Of a stretch of 64,000 nucleotides of DNA, positions 24,601 to 39,600 are shown piece after piece. The stretch is taken from the NCBI GenBank assembly GCA_003342895.1, contig PTFA01000276.1, positions 948,549-1,012,548 of the forward strand, in the 5' to 3' direction. The translations under genes were made by a program, and so were the position numbers. The notes under the pieces were generated by a model. It did no database searches. It had not been told where the DNA came from and saw only the letters and a list, made by a program, of their open reading frames with translations. This DNA is from Casuarius casuarius. Taxonomy: Eukaryota > Chordata > Aves > Casuariiformes > Casuariidae. Position 1 is the first letter of the stretch. Every line of letters starts with the position of its first letter.

Positions 24601-27600
24601 TTAAACTGTCCATCTTGCTAATTTGCATCTGTTTTTGTTCTGGGGTGGTATATACAAACATTAGATTAGTGGGGCTAGTTCAATTGTTTGTGGTTAAAAT
24701 AATGGCCTGTTTATCGAGAAAGACCCAAGAAATTTCAGTTAGACTAAGCCCGTTGTTGTATCTTTGAGTTGGGATTATTTTTTTAGTCAAAGAGCACTTT
24801 CAGTTTGTGTCTGATATTTTCTCAGAATTCTGTAAGAAAAGAATGCTAGAGATAAATATTTATGAATGTTCTTACTCAAAATTGTTGGGGAAAGAAACTT
24901 TATATACCCACAACTGTTTGAACATAAATTACTCAGGTTAACCTTTTCAACCACTTTCTTGCAGATATTTATTATGTGCTGTCTGGAAACTTCCTATTTT
25001 TCCTTCTATCCCAGTAATATTACTGGTCTTACATTGTCAATTTGTAAAACTTTTGGGTAAGAATTTTGAGATATACCTTGCATATAGGAAGAGATCTGCC
25101 CTAAGCTGATACTATATAAATTCTTATAATAAATATGTACAGGGGCTATTGTGTACAGTTTTCTGTCTCCTTAAATAAAACTTACATTAGTTTTCATCGG
25201 AATTTTGTTGGATTTTAGTATACTTGACTTAGGAACTATGGTAGGGTAATAGAAACTTTTTGGAAGATAAAATGGAATAAAACTAACTTCTGTTAGAAAA
25301 GATCGGTCCCTACTCAAATGTTGTGTTCCAAAATGATCTGACTTTTAAAAATGGGTTTGTTCATCTGTTTTTTGTCCCCCCCCCCCAATCAACTTTAACT
25401 TCTGGGTATCATCTAAACTATGTTTTATGGAAAATACTTTGTATAACTGCAGTTCACAGTTTCTGTGATACTGGAAGGAATTTGTAGGAAGTGCTGAACA
25501 TAGCTACTGGTTTGCTGTGGCCATTTACAGTTTTTTGCTTTCCTAAGCATTGTAAACTTAATTCATTTTGAGTAAACTAATTGTCAAATGAAGTTTCTGT
25601 AGTGAAAGACTCTGAACAGTCTGGCCTTCAAGCTTCGAGGTCAGAAGTTTAAGGGGATTAATAACAAAAGATATATAGAGGAAACTAGGAGTAAGTCGCA
25701 TTCACTCTTTTCTTTGTTTCAATAGCAACTTTTTAACTGTCAGTCTCTGCACAAGCTGAGTTTGCCAGACAATGATCTAACCACATTGCCAGCATCCATC
25801 GCAAATCTCATTAATCTCAGGGAACTGGATGTCAGCAAGAATGGTAAGTCACTTCACTTATTCTACTGGGGTTGCTAAAAGGCAAATCAACATGACTGTA
25901 TAAAGGTACAAGTGAAAGTATTATTTTTAGAGACTCTAAATTTACTAAATTTTAAATTGCTGGTCTAAATCATTGCTTCACATGAAAGGTTCTCTTTTAT
26001 GGTCTGTTTGTAGTATTTGTTGTTTGTTGTACCTACCAAATTAATTGGTTTGTACTTTGAGATTCATTACTGAAAAACTGATGTGGTGAAGTACTTTCAT
26101 ATTCTCTCAAATATGCATATGCACAAACATATTACTTCTAGTGGCTTTTCTGGTGTTACACTATACTGGAGGAAAGTTGTGTTTGCAAAAGCATTTGTAG
26201 AGTGTTTTAGGATTCTCTCCTCTGCTTGGTTTCAGATGAAAGTTGTTTGTTTATAATATACAGTCTGAATACTAGTAGGACTGGACTGCTTTGCTATCTT
26301 TGCTATGGGGATGGTCACTTCTGTCGTGTGGGTGAGAGTGAGTGGCTTTGGACAATGACAAGTTCACTTCTCTGACTTTTTAAAAATCTATCATTCTGTG
26401 CAAGTTAGTGCTTGATAGATTATGAAAAGTTGTCAGCCAAGCATTGTGCATATGGGGTTTTCTAATGGTACTGTTTTGTCAAATTGGCAGCTCTGTGCAA
26501 CTGCGAGGAAATAGAAATAACTTACATTGTCATCAAACTTGTTTTTGTGGTTTGTTTTAAAAAAGCATATTCAATCATATGCTGAATTGATGAGAATGTA
26601 ATAGGCTTGCCTTGCTGATTCAGAGTGAAGTTTGAGGACCTGTTGCAGAGTAAGACTAAAAGTTTTCTTGATTTAGATTGTCGTATTTACTTCCCATTGA
26701 CGAAATATCCAAAGCCCAAGCAGAGCTCTGGATATTCATATAGGGATGAATTGTTGAATGAGAGTTCTCCATAACTTGCTGTAAAAATTTTAGGTCTTTA
26801 CCAATGTTTGCTGTTGTGCGTCTTTTTTTCATTTCTGATAAATTTCATTTTTATGTAGAGATCAAAATATCTGCTTGAACTGATGTTGGAAAATAAGAGT
26901 TGCATAAATATGCAAAATATCTTCATATATCAAATTCATTTTTTTCAGACAACTAGCTAATTGTGACTCCATAAAATTAAAAGTCCTGCTTTTTTATAAA
27001 ATATCGCAGTCGTTGAGGTATTGTCGTTCTCCTTCATTGTCTGTTGTAGCCCAATCTATGCTTAAACTGTTACTTTATTATTTCTCTATAATGAATATAG
27101 CATTTACAGTGTGATAAAGTGACTTGATTGTTATTGCTCTGTTCCTGGTACAAGCGGTAGCCGAAGTAGTCTTTCCTAAAGAACACTGTCCTTAAACTTT
27201 CACAATTAAGTTGTCTTTTTGTCCTAATCTGAACAATTAAAAGGATTATCTGTTTCCAACACAGAAGTTCTCAAGAAATAAGATTTGAAAGCAGCAAAAG
27301 GGTTTTTGAGTTCTGGTATTGGCAAATTCCTCAGCTTATATACACAAGTAGGCAGCTTGTCAGTCACTGACGAGAGAGTCAGTTGTCCATCCAAAACAAT
27401 GTAAGCTTTAGCTAAGCCTTCGAAGAGCTGCTGAAAGAACACTTGTTACTACGAGGCGTATAAAGTATTTAAGAAGGCAATAGCTCAATGACTTGCTATC
27501 CTAATAAACTGTGAAGCCGTATTTTTTGGGGGGTTGTCTTCTCTTTAACATCTTGCAGGACAAACAATTGATGGGGCACTAATTTAAATTATTATTATGT

Positions 27601-30600
27601 GCCTGTTGTCAATCTCGACACGTTCTGGATGGCTTCTCTGCTTAGTGTTGCGCATCAAAAATAGCCGTGAGATCACACATTCGCTTTCCTTTGGCCATCT
27701 TGTTCTCCCCAAGCCCACCTCTCCTGAAAGCTTTGTAAAGTCCAGAAACAAGTTGGGGTCCCTGTTTGTCCCTGTTTGGTTAGGGAAAGAGTGGTGGATT
27801 TTTTTTTCTGGTTTCTGATAAACTTGATGCTGTTTGAGACTTCAGTTTGCCAAGATAGGTGCCTTTTCCTTTCTCTTCCGTATTTACTGTTGCAACCATG
27901 GAAATTCTCTCTTTGTTCTTTCTGACAACTGGAATGCTATTCTCTTTCTTTGTGTCCCTTTCTCTCTTGATAAGAACTTACATCTCGGTTTCCCACTCCC
28001 CAGGATTGTCATGCTTTTTCTCTCTAACATGACTAAATATAAATCTCTTCAGTTTTCCAAGAACCAGTAAAGCTGATCAAGCATCTCTGTTCTCCCCCTT
28101 CTTGCCCTCTGCCCCCGATAGATACTGAAAGAATGTTACAGCAGCAATGGATTTTGTGGGAGGCACAAGAGTTGCTTTCTCTAATCTATCAAAAAATTGA
28201 CTGGGGAGTAACCAGCAGTCTTAGTGAAGAATAATGAGAGATGCCAAACTCTAAAATTTTGCATCGGTTTGTTTGTCATTTTGCTGCAGTTATGGCAATT
28301 ATGAAGGTGATAGTCCTGTATTTTTCTTCTAGTGTTAATATGCTGTAAGTATTATCTTCTTCCACAGATGGAGCTAAAGCATGGAGTGCAGATGCTTTTG
28401 GATCAAATATGCATTTAGTTTATAAAGGTTATGGTTTTAGAAAGGTAGCTACAAAAGTAGACTTTCATTTTCAAATATTAATGCACATGAAATATGATAG
28501 AGTTTTCATGTAGGATAGTTGAGCTGTTTATGGCACAGGCATACTGGAATGTATTGACCAAAGACATACATTTCACTATTTTAAAGAGCTGATAGAAAAA
28601 TGAAGAATGAAGCTTCAGTTTTGAAATGTGGTCAGGTTACCTCATGAATTGCAGAGTCTAGCTATGTAGCCAGCCCACACAGGACAGAGGAGACGTTTTG
28701 CACAGGACAGCATCCAAATTCCTAAGTAAAACTGTGTGTGTGTGTGCATGCATGCATAATATTTGTTTTCTCATTCAGATGAGAAATCAAAATTGCAGAA
28801 ATTTATCAAGACAGAAATTTATCAAGATAGCAGATGCTATCATTAAAAAAAAGTGTTAGTCTGAAAAAGCAATTTTGATGGAAAATGTTTTAATAGATCA
28901 TAAATGTCTTGCCTTTTTCAGGTTTAAATGTGTCTGATACAACTTTATATATATGAATGACAGAGGCATGGCAGATGTGCATCTGTGGATACTTGAGAAT
29001 GTCCATATTTGATCAACACAAATTTTCGCCTAGTCTAGTAGCCAAAAGCAGAAGCCTAGGCAAGAGTTACTAAAGCACTGAAAGCCAGTACACATGCATG
29101 CTTCCAATCTCCAGCAGCTTGTGCTGCTGGGCCTTCTTGAGCCAGACACGGTGGTTTTTTTTATTTAGTCTCTATCACTGGATTCCTTCTCCATTTAATT
29201 TATCCTTTTTTCTCTTGATGTGACGATGTGTATCTTGAGGCGTGTGCTGAATTAGAGTGCAAGGCTGTAACAGTTGCATGTTCTGGAGCACACAGAAGTT
29301 TTAGTATAAACATTTGGTTTGGAATATACTATTTGTGGCTGCTGAAGAGGTCATGGCTACATGAAGATGTAGCCTAAAATATCAATTTGCTGCTATGTGT
29401 GCAGCAAGCAGGGAACAGAGTTAATTTTAACTCTGTCTTTAGTCTTGGCAAGAGCGAATAAATTCTGTATCTTTTTGAAGTACTGAGTACTTCAGTTGTC
29501 CTCTATGGCATTTTAACCTGATTCCCAAGGCTATTGTGAGCCCTTAATATCAAAGGTGTCTTGTTACTTCTCTCCAAGTACACTTCAGCTTTGGAGCTTT
29601 TCCCTGGCTTAGTTGGCATCTAGAAGGTTGTGGAGGACAGTCATGGAAATATTTTTACCGCTCCCTTGAAGGGGAAGGCATTTATGTTCACTGTATGATG
29701 GCATGTATACGTGGTTTGTGTGGACAAAAGTTAGCCTCGCAGGTTACTGGAACCAAGTGATACAAAAGCCTGAGGCATATGATGAGGTGACTGCCGGGGA
29801 AATTAGTCTTCCCTGGAAGCCTGGGAAGTAGCCTTGAAATCCCTGTGCCAGTGAAGTTAACTTGGGAAACAGAGTGAGAGAGTCTGTTAACTCCTTACTA
29901 ACAGGTGGCAAAGAAAAAGGTTTGGATTTTTAAGTTATATATTATTAGGGCTTTTGAAAGACTAAAATAGCAAGATTAAAAAATAACAAGCAGGGCCAAA
30001 AGATGCTTAATAGTCTCTTAGATATTATGAAGTGGTTCTTTTTCACTGTAATGTTGAAGCAAATTTAAACATGTCACCTTGTCAGTCTGTGTTGCAGGGT
30101 ATTTTCTTGAAGGGGAATCCCCTCCCCCACATCTGCCTATAAAATAATTTAAAGTAATTTTAAAGATCTTTGTACTATTAAGAAATGCAAATCTAAATCA
30201 AATATTTTTGTTTAATGTTTTAAAATTACCTGCTGACTTGGCAAGCGAGCTTTCGCATGCTGTGTGCCAAAAGTTAGGGAGTTGGAGGAGAACATCCACT
30301 CCAGTGTGGCCCATCTGGTGGATTTAGAATTTGTCAATGAAGTGAGAATTTCTGATAGTTAGCAGGGACACTGAAGCGAATTTTATTCTCCACAGGGAGA
30401 AGTAGGAGAGGAAGATCCTGTATACGTAAATAGCTTGCTGTCATTTCCCTTTTCCTCCCTGTACCAAGGCGGTACCATCCGTGATAGTGAAATAAAAGAA
30501 ATGATATTAAATCTGCTGATGACTCCTGAGTCTATAGCTTTAATATAATGCATCTTCATATAGAGGCTATAAATTTGAACTTTATCCTGAATGTAGGCAG

Positions 30601-33600
30601 CTCTTCTATTTACAGTTATTTTTCAAGTGTTTTTAATAATTTCTTTCTTAAATATTTTGTCTTGTGAAAGACACTGAATAGAATGTTTCTGCAAAATACA
30701 ATTCTGTATAAAAAATACATAGGATGTGAACAAAATGGAATTCCAATGCAGTTAAGGCATAAATTAGGTCTTGAATATGGACTTCGAGTGCACTCATCTG
30801 AAATTCTGAGATAAGTTTAATACAAATCTGTTTCTGGACTCAAATTTCCATAACACAGAAAAGGCATTGTTGTAGAAGTAATTATTTCTTTAAGATGTGA
30901 ATTGTATCTTATGCCCTTTTCTGTAAAGGCACATTTTGAGTGACTCTTCACTAAAGTCATATTAATGTACTGGTGTCAACCTAAGTGGCTGATGAGACAA
31001 CACTGAATTTGCAGCGGAGGATGATAGGGGGAGGGGAAACAAGCAATGTGCAGCTTTAGATACTCGTGTTACCCTTGGGTTTCAGGTTACTCTGGGCACT
31101 TGACAACGCTAACAATAAATTAGACAAAAATTAGATGATGTTTAGAACCATCTGAAGCCTGGTAATCTTCCAAGACAGCGTTAGGAACAAAACGGCTGCC
31201 TGCAACCTTCCTAGTATCCCACGTTTTGCAATTTTGCCTTGCCCTGACATGTTTGGTATTATGGAAATGTGTGTCAAGTGTGCCTTCAAGAAGCAGCGTT
31301 CTTGGTTATCCTTGTTTTCCAGAGAAGAGGCATTTAGGAATCTGTCTTCCTTCTCAAACTCTCTTACATTGTGTAAGGAGCCTAGAGTTGGCCTGGAGAG
31401 ATCTTGCCCTAAAAACTGAAGCTCTTCCAACTGGTTTGAGGATGAATGCTTGGAAAACTGTTTAGTTTGCTGAAGCTTTCTAGCTGTGCTGGGACATGCT
31501 TATACAAGGAATAAAAAAAAGAGAAGCGTGCTTGTAGTCTTGGTTGCCCCCTGTATCAGCTCAGACAGTATACAGCACAAGTTATTTGTAGTTGGAGAAA
31601 GTGGTTAGGAGGCATTATCAATTTAAATCAATCAGGAGTCTAACAGCATAAACACAGAACTCATTACCTTATGAACTTTTTAAAAATGGTATGAGTTTTT
31701 AGCTTTCAAAATAATATTTTAAAATTTTGAATTTTGCAAACTGTCTCAAAACAAAAATTTTAGAAATACTAAACTTGACTCATGCTTCCAATGGGTTCAA
31801 AGCAGTTTGAAGATGAGGAGGAAAAGCTTATTTTTGAGAGCCAGCTTTGTAATATGGTGTACACAAATGTAAGCATAGGATCTTTATTTTAAAGCAGTGA
31901 AGTGCTATAAAAAAAGTACTCGGTATCTTTAATGTGACTGCTTTTTCCAAATGTGGGCACTTATTCTGCAAAAAAAGCCTCTTGTCTTAATTGTGAGTAA
32001 ACATATTTTGTTACTGTGTAAATGAGAAAATATATTTAGTTAAGTACCCACCTCACTAACAAAATGAACACCAAATATATTGCCAATACAGTTTGTTGTT
32101 GTAAATCTCATTATATTGTAATAGTTATCACAACCAATAAGAATAAATTTTTCCTTAAGTTTCATTAACAAAGCTTAAAAATCACCCTGTGGAGATATTT
32201 ACTAGTTTTTAAATAAAAACACTAATTTGCTTCTGTTAAGTTTGTAGGTCAACTGACATTTTTTCATTGATGTTTGAAAAGTCAGTGTAATAACTGTTTC
32301 GTTTCCTGTCCAACCTCCCCCTGCAAGCAACCCTCCAAATAACGATCCCACATCCATTTTTTTGTTGCGTGAACTTAAGACAGGAACATAGTTGTAGCTT
32401 AAACCTACAAACCTGCAAGTGAGCGTAATTAAAGGGAGGAAAAATAGAAAAATTTTGTAGGGTATAGAAGTGGAGAAAAGTACTTTGCGAAGTAAAGGTG
32501 GAGAGGTGAATCTGTTTACCAAGCTATTAGCAGACACTTGTGAAGCAAAGTTGCTTCAAATAAAAAATGGGTAAATACAGTGGAGTTCTTGTGAATTTTG
32601 TTAACTTTTTATAAGATTAAGTGAATGGTTTTGATTAAAAGCAAAAGTTTTTCAAATAAGGGAGCTATTCTGTGTAAGCAAAGTGGGGGAAGTAGAGAAT
32701 GAAAGGCATATAAATTTAATCTGTGTTTTGTTAAATCCATAACAAGTTTAATTAATAACTTAATAGTTTAAATCTATGACAGGTTTCCGTTTGAGTTGTA
32801 CTCCTTGAGAAAGGTAGGCTTCTTCCACAGGTCTCAAAGATTGTATTTTTGCCTTTAGTAAGTGAGAGAAAGCAAGCTACAGATTCTGTAACACTAATAC
32901 AAGTATAGATGACCCAAGCTGCAAGGTATTTTACTAGTCTCAGTGCTGCAGCAGTTAGCAGTGTCTTCCTTGTGAGACAGCAAGAAGAGCAGCTGAGGTG
33001 ACATAAAGCAGTTATCAAAAGCTATGGGATATTGTTTGCAGAACTAGATGAGCATATAGTTGCTGCAGTCTATCCTTACTCTTGGAATTACGACTTGATT
33101 TAGAATAGTCTTCATTAGTGATAAAGGCTAGCATACTGAGACCCACCTTTTCCACAGGTATGCAACTCTGCCTTGTGCAGAGTTGTAACTCCAGCTCTGA
33201 GCAGGGAGCTGTTACTGCTGTCCTACAGCCTGGTCAAGCATCTCATGGAAGCATGAGATCCTGGATCATCTGAAACCAGCTGCAGCAGTGGAGCCTCTAG
33301 GAATTTTGGAAAGAAGAATCAATGTTAAAAAGGAAGGGTGAATGAGTCAACACTATGCAGTGAATTGCCTGGGATCTAAGACACTGTTTACTTTGTGAAT
33401 AATGAGAAATGATGCTTTTAATACAAAAAATTTTGCAGAAATTCTTAAGTAAAGCAAATTATGTAAATAGATAAGAATATAGATCATGACCAATACTGTA
33501 TCTTAAGTTTTTGGATTAAACTTTGAGCTTTTACAAAAACTCTTCATTATCTTCAGGACACTCGTGGCATATTTTCTTGAGCTCTGAAAATATTTTATTT

Positions 33601-36600
33601 TGATTACCGTGTTTGATTCATATTGGCTCCAGTTGCAGCAAAGGGGACTGAGCGGAGAACGTACCAAAGCTGCTCTTTTTATGGTGGAGCTGCTTTCAGG
33701 CAGGTCCTAGCAGCTGTTCGCCCAGGAGTTCATACCAGGGTGAATAGATTAGCTTTGGGAGGAATGTACATAATTAAAGTTGCTTTTATATTCGTGCAAG
33801 CTGAGCATATATGTTTGACTCGGTGTCATCCCCACTTGTAAGGATGCAGCCTGGAAAGGGTGCACAGAGGGCATTTGTTCTTGCAGCAAGAGGGTTTTTT
33901 GGTGTGTCTATCTGCCTGTTATTTGGAGGAAGAAAATGTGTGTTTTTCTCACATTTCCCAGAAACTGAGAGACACAGCTGTAAACTCTTTACTTTGGGGG
34001 TGTTACACATATAGTTTTCACAGGTCTCATATCTGTTACTGAATTTTTCTTCCTGTGCTTTTTAGGAATTGAATGAATAAATCTCTTGGCAAGCCTCTGT
34101 TTTAAAACATTTCTGTGTGAAAAGAGGTGGAAGTTGATTCAGAGGTACTGCCACTGTTGTCTCTAGCAATAATAGTTTGAATAATTGAAGTTTAGGAATA
34201 CTGGTTTTAGCATTAGATTGCAAAGAAAAATATGAGGACATGACTGGAGTATGAATAACATAGCAAAACCCTATCTTCAGTATAGCTGAAACAATAGCAC
34301 ATGTCGGCTCTGGGATCTGTTGCAGTACAGGCTTCTGCCAGCAATGGATCTGATTTGCACAATTTTCCGCAAACTCAGAACTGNTGATATTTGAGTGCAA
34401 AGTCTCTTTTTGAAGGAGAGAAAAGGTGGTTCCAGTTTTCTCTCCTGCTCTGGGAGTAATGCTGACCCTGGGGGGAGAGAAGGGTCTGTTATCCAAGGGA
34501 GATCACTGCAACTCCAGATGGTGGGTGAGACCCCAATTATACTTACAATTGGTTTAATTCAGCCCTAATAATGAGGGGGATGTTGGCACACATTTGTTTT
34601 GTCAGCTGTGCCAAAACAATTATTGCTCTCTGGGGAGAGAGACCAGGTGAAATTCCTTATTTTAGCAGTGCTGTGTGATCCAGAACTGAGGTCGATTACC
34701 TACAGACTTAAGGCCATTGACCCTAACTCCCTGTGTGACCTCTTTGGTGTCTTTGTGCATGTGCTACAGCTGGTCTGGAGATGTTGATTAACCATCACCA
34801 GTCTGTAGGCTGTGCTGGTTGGCTGGGGAGTTCTTGCCAAATGGAGTTTATAAATGATGAATGACTTCTGCTTTTGGCTCAGCCCAGACAGTAATTTAGT
34901 TTTCCCTTCTCTACCCAATTGCCAAATTCTCTGCAACTATCTTCTGGTTTTATTCCCTTTTTCCAATATCAGCTATGATAGAAATTGGCCAGTGAGTTTA
35001 AAATTCCTGGTATTTGGGAAAATGGGGAAGAAGAGGCAGACAAGTAAATACTAAATGCTGTTATTTAAATCTCACTTCTGTGGGTAACTGCACTGCAAAA
35101 AAAAAAAAAAAAAAAACTTTGCTCCCAGTTTAGTTTGTGGATCCAGAGGTTAGAATTAAAGATTACCAGCAAGCTGTATTTTCTCTTTTTGTGCTTTGTA
35201 AAAGATCATAGTCCATAAGCATGATGGGTTTGTTTGCTGTGAGACCGTAAGCATGATCTGTAAATCAACTACAGCACTGAAATGGGGTGGGAGTTGTTCT
35301 GTAAAGTAGGAAACAGCAGGATAAAGATTCGTATCCATATGATGCTTTTCAAGGAAAGTAGGATAAGGCTGCAACAGACTGGATAACCAGAAGTAATCTG
35401 TTGTAGTGTGTTCCTCCTCTATAATCCTTGAGTATCAGTAGATAAAGGAAGTAGCAGAAGATCAAGAAGGAAAATGGGATTTAGAAGGCAGTGTGGCACG
35501 CTCTCAGAATTTGCCGTGTTCAATTGATCCAGATGTTCGTGGGCGCTGAAGCTTTTTGTAGAACTACTTCCTATCACCTGATAGAGAGGAACAATCTCTT
35601 AATTTTCTTCTGTCTTCTGAATATGTACTACAAACATTGGGTATATTGCTTCATGCTGTCATTCCCGATTTACTCCTGTTTTGAAGGATAGCTCCCATTT
35701 ATCCATACTTAAGTGTTAACTGAGGTTGGTAATATGGTATGTACTGTGACAATCCGGGCTCTAAGAACGAAGCAAAATTGAGGTCATGGGCTACTTCATT
35801 CTTAGCTTTCCCATATCGGTTGCATTTTAGTTGTTAGTTTGTTTTTGAAACTCTTGCTACCTTTTGCCCAAGGTGTAGTCAAACAAGAGACTGCTGTAGA
35901 GTCTTCTGATTATGTACAAAAGCGTACTGATTTAATGTGTCTGTATTTGGATAGCTAATATTTTATTTGGCTGTTCTGTTGAGACCAAGTTTATATTGGT
36001 ATTCTCTTCCTCTCTAGTGGAAGAGCCATGTTTTTGTTTTCTAGATATTCATCTCAGATTTAAGTCTTCTGTGCTTTAATGAATTCTTGATGTAGGTGGT
36101 GGACATAATATTAAAAACATGAGTTTTTTACGTGTTATACCAGAGTATCTGACATCCAAACACCAAGCTACGGTCAGTATTGTGATCATCTTTTGCTCTG
36201 ACATTTTTTCACTCTGACTCCGAGAAAACTTAGGAGTCATATACTGTGGTTGTTGTAGACCTCATTTATTTTGAGGAAAGGCATAATACCTCTTCCTCAT
36301 TAACCTTACCTGCAATAGGTAAGGTACATTTCTAATGTTTCTATGTAGTTTTCTAATCTTCAAAGCTATCTCTGGAGCTGAAAATATCCCTGCTGCTTCC
36401 CAGAAATAGCTTAATTACAATACAGATGCTATCTTTCTTAGTTTTGGTTTTTGATCTGTGAGTGTGACAAAGTGAATTGAATCAGTAGCTCTGTCTTCTC
36501 CTCCTGCTTCCACACAGTCCCACTCTCAGTAAAATTCACATGGCTAAAGCTGTATATTTATTTACACACATGTACATGCCCACACAGGGAAACAAGAATT

Positions 36601-39600
36601 ATCAGAAGTTTGGGCCTGTGTTACAGTTGCTAGCTCAATTCCTCCTGCCCCCCTTCACTTCTGTTCTTAATTGTCCTTGAGTTCAACGAGCTATTTCCTG
36701 AAAGGATCCATGATACTTATTTAAGTATTTAAACACCTGGATTAACTGTGTGGCTCAGTGTACTTTTCTTGCCTTTTATCTCAAAATGACAGTACAACAT
36801 TTGGTATGAGTCAAAAGTAAGAGCTTCAGCCATTTGGCATGACAAACAGATTTCAGTCAAGGAAGACCTAAAATCAGCTTTAGCAGAATCAGAGTTTCTA
36901 TTTAAATAGAATTTGTGGGCATAGTGACTTTTCCCCCTCAACAACATTAATTGATTTAATGTAAAAGTATGTTTTGTATATATATATATTTTCTTGTCAG
37001 GTCATGATCATCATGATCTCTTATGTTGTTATTTACAAGGTCAACCTTGTTACTGCACAAACATAAAAAGAATTGAAGGCTAAGCTAGTGTGAGAAATTG
37101 TATATTTCTTATTTTAGTAAAAACATTACAGTTGATGCTTCGCTATTTTTTTTTTCCTGTTTCGGTATTCTCAGAAACAGGCACAAGGAGAGATGTGAAA
37201 TCCCACCTGCCAATCTCAATCAGAAGACACACTGCCCTTGTATTTGTCTCTGCAGCTGCACTGTCAGAGAGTTAATGTTGCTGGGAGTAGCATGGAATTT
37301 CACTATCACTGGAATAAAAAAGAGCATCCACAGAGTACAGTTGCTTCTTAGCTGCCTTGCTCCATAGGTTCAGACTACCCTACCCACACACCTGTTCAAC
37401 ATTATAGAAGCAGATAAAACTACATGCATTAATTGCAAGATAAATAACTAAGATTTGTTACAATTGTTTTAAACTAACTTTTATTTTACTAGCTTTTTTT
37501 AAAAAGTAGCAATTGATGAACACATGTTCTTAATCCAGGCCAAAGTATTGCAGTATGAATGTTTGTTATAGTTATGACAAGCTTATTTAAAATACAAACA
37601 CCTGCTTCAGGGTAGAACAACAATGTAGTGGTATATTGCAAAAGCAAATATAGTTGTGATACCATCATTTTATTTGTTTTTCATGGGATAGGAAAGATTG
37701 AGGTGAAACTCTGGGTAGCAAAATGGTTTGGTGCTGATTTCCTACTGATGCGGTTGATGCTTGGTTTCTGTTTTCAAAGTGTGTTTTGTCATCCACTGAC
37801 AGATAGGAGTTTTGGCAGATATGTGGGTTGCAAATTTGCTCTCTGACATTTCTGGAGCTAACCTTAGAAAAAGAAAAGATTTCTTAATGTTTTGATCTTC
37901 TGACGAAGGTGTCTGCAGCATGTTTTACTTTCTCTGCAAATAGTTTGAAGCTAATAATGTATCAAATGTGTGTCACATTTTGGGAGATCTCTTCAGAACC
38001 TTTGAGTGCTGTAAATATATTTTAAGAGGTGAAGCCTTTCCATTTAAACAGAATGTCATACAAGCCATGCATGTGACTGACAAATCCTGTTTGAAACTTT
38101 GCTCCATGTGTATGAAAGACTTTTTTAAATTAAAAAAAAAAAGGCATTTGCTGTAATTAGGACTGTAATTAATGACAAACAAGTAGATTAATATTTGGTA
38201 ATGACTAGTGGGAATTGTTAGTGCACTGTGTCTCTAATGCTGTTTGAACTGTCTGCTAAGTTGCAGTCTGAAATGCTTTAAAAATAGAATAGTAAAGAAA
38301 TTGCATAAGAGGGGTGTGTGTGTGTTGTTTTTTTTTTTTTTTTTTTTGAATGAAAACAGTCTCTAAAACGAAACATCAGAGAACCAGTTCTCTGGTTAAG
38401 TTTTTATGGTTAATGGTTTTATGTGCATCACGATGTGCATCCTGTGAATGTGTCTTATATTTTAACACTGTTTCCCTACATCTCTTTGTATTTTACAGGC
38501 ATACAGGAGTTTCCAGAAAATATAAAAAACTGTAAAGTCTTGACAGTTGTTGAGGCCAGCGTAAACCCAATTTCAAAGTAAGTTTGTCATGTTTGTGATA
38601 TTTTATATTTTATCCAAACACTGCTGAGTCTCAGACATGCCTCAGACCACTTTTTGTAAGCTAGCCCTTGGAACTGGAGGCAAGGAGCAGAGTTGCTTGA
38701 GTCATTTGACCTGAGTTACAAGTGTCTTCATTTACCTTGTTGCACTGGGATACAGTATGGGTATGTCACCGAAGTATTTTGCCCAAATAAATGCTGTATG
38801 TGAAGAGTACTGCTTTAGACTATGTGGCTTTTCCAGCTTTTTTTTTTCTTTTGTCCATCCCTTCTCTGTAAAAGTAGACAAATACACTGGGTGTTATTTC
38901 TTAATAAAAGTAATTGCTTTTTTTCTTAAGCCTGTACAGCTGTTTTTCAAACTCAGCTTGTAGGAAGAGATTTGCCTGTCACCTTCTATAGTGACAAAAT
39001 TAACTTGCCAGAAGTATCACTTGTGGAATAGAAACTTTGCTTAAAGTAAATCCCTTGGGGAAAAACAGTATTGTGTAGGTTTTAATTTATCTAATCATTT
39101 CTAGTGAGTGCATCTTCCTTGTTAAGTATCAGAAAGATCACAGATATATAGCAAGGTGATATTTGTTCTCGTTGCCTGTAGATATTGCCCTCAACATTTA
39201 AAAATTAATTTTGAAACTGTTCTTACAGTAAACAGATATCTTGTGCATTTTAACAGAAATTCTGGTACCCCTTGAAATTTAAATGTTATCAATATATTAT
39301 AATCAGACTCCAGTACTGTGCTGTTGCTTAAGAAAGGATGACAATGCACTGAATATAGTTGAAACAAAAGTACTTTATTTCTATACTTTATTTCTACTTT
39401 ACTTTATTTCTATATAGACTTCCAGATGGATTTTCCCAACTGTTAAACCTAACGCAGCTGTACCTGAATGATGCTTTTCTTGAGTTTTTGCCAGCCAACT
39501 TTGGCAGGTAAGCTGAATTTGGGGCTTAGGATCTACATTTAGTTTTAAATTATGCAGAGCAGTTTCTGCTGCTTCTCAAGCAAAGTGGGAAGGGGATGAG

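Larger units (their letters stand above)
21672..25725 (+). other. ERBIN intron between coding exons 1 and 2 (4054 bp)
   Basis: GT...AG intron in phase 0. AT-rich, with a C homopolymer (24249-24261) and another (25376-25386). No gene, RNA or transposon recognised inside. Confidence 0.9.
25844..38498 (+). other. ERBIN intron between coding exons 2 and 3 (12,655 bp)
   Basis: Longest complete intron, phase 1. Contains a 16-bp tandem duplication (28796-28827), a TG/GCAT microsatellite (about 28735-28757), a cluster of hairpins (33163-33259), one N (34384), an A run (about 35097-35117) and a T run (38328-38347) about 150 bp before the acceptor. No coding exon, RNA gene or clear transposon recognised; the open frames inside it lack any domain I know. 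Confidence 0.88.

Noticed and set aside
34062..34496. 144-codon open frame on the minus strand containing an N
   Set aside because: No recognisable domain. Continuity depends on an unresolved base at 34384. Most likely chance within the intron.
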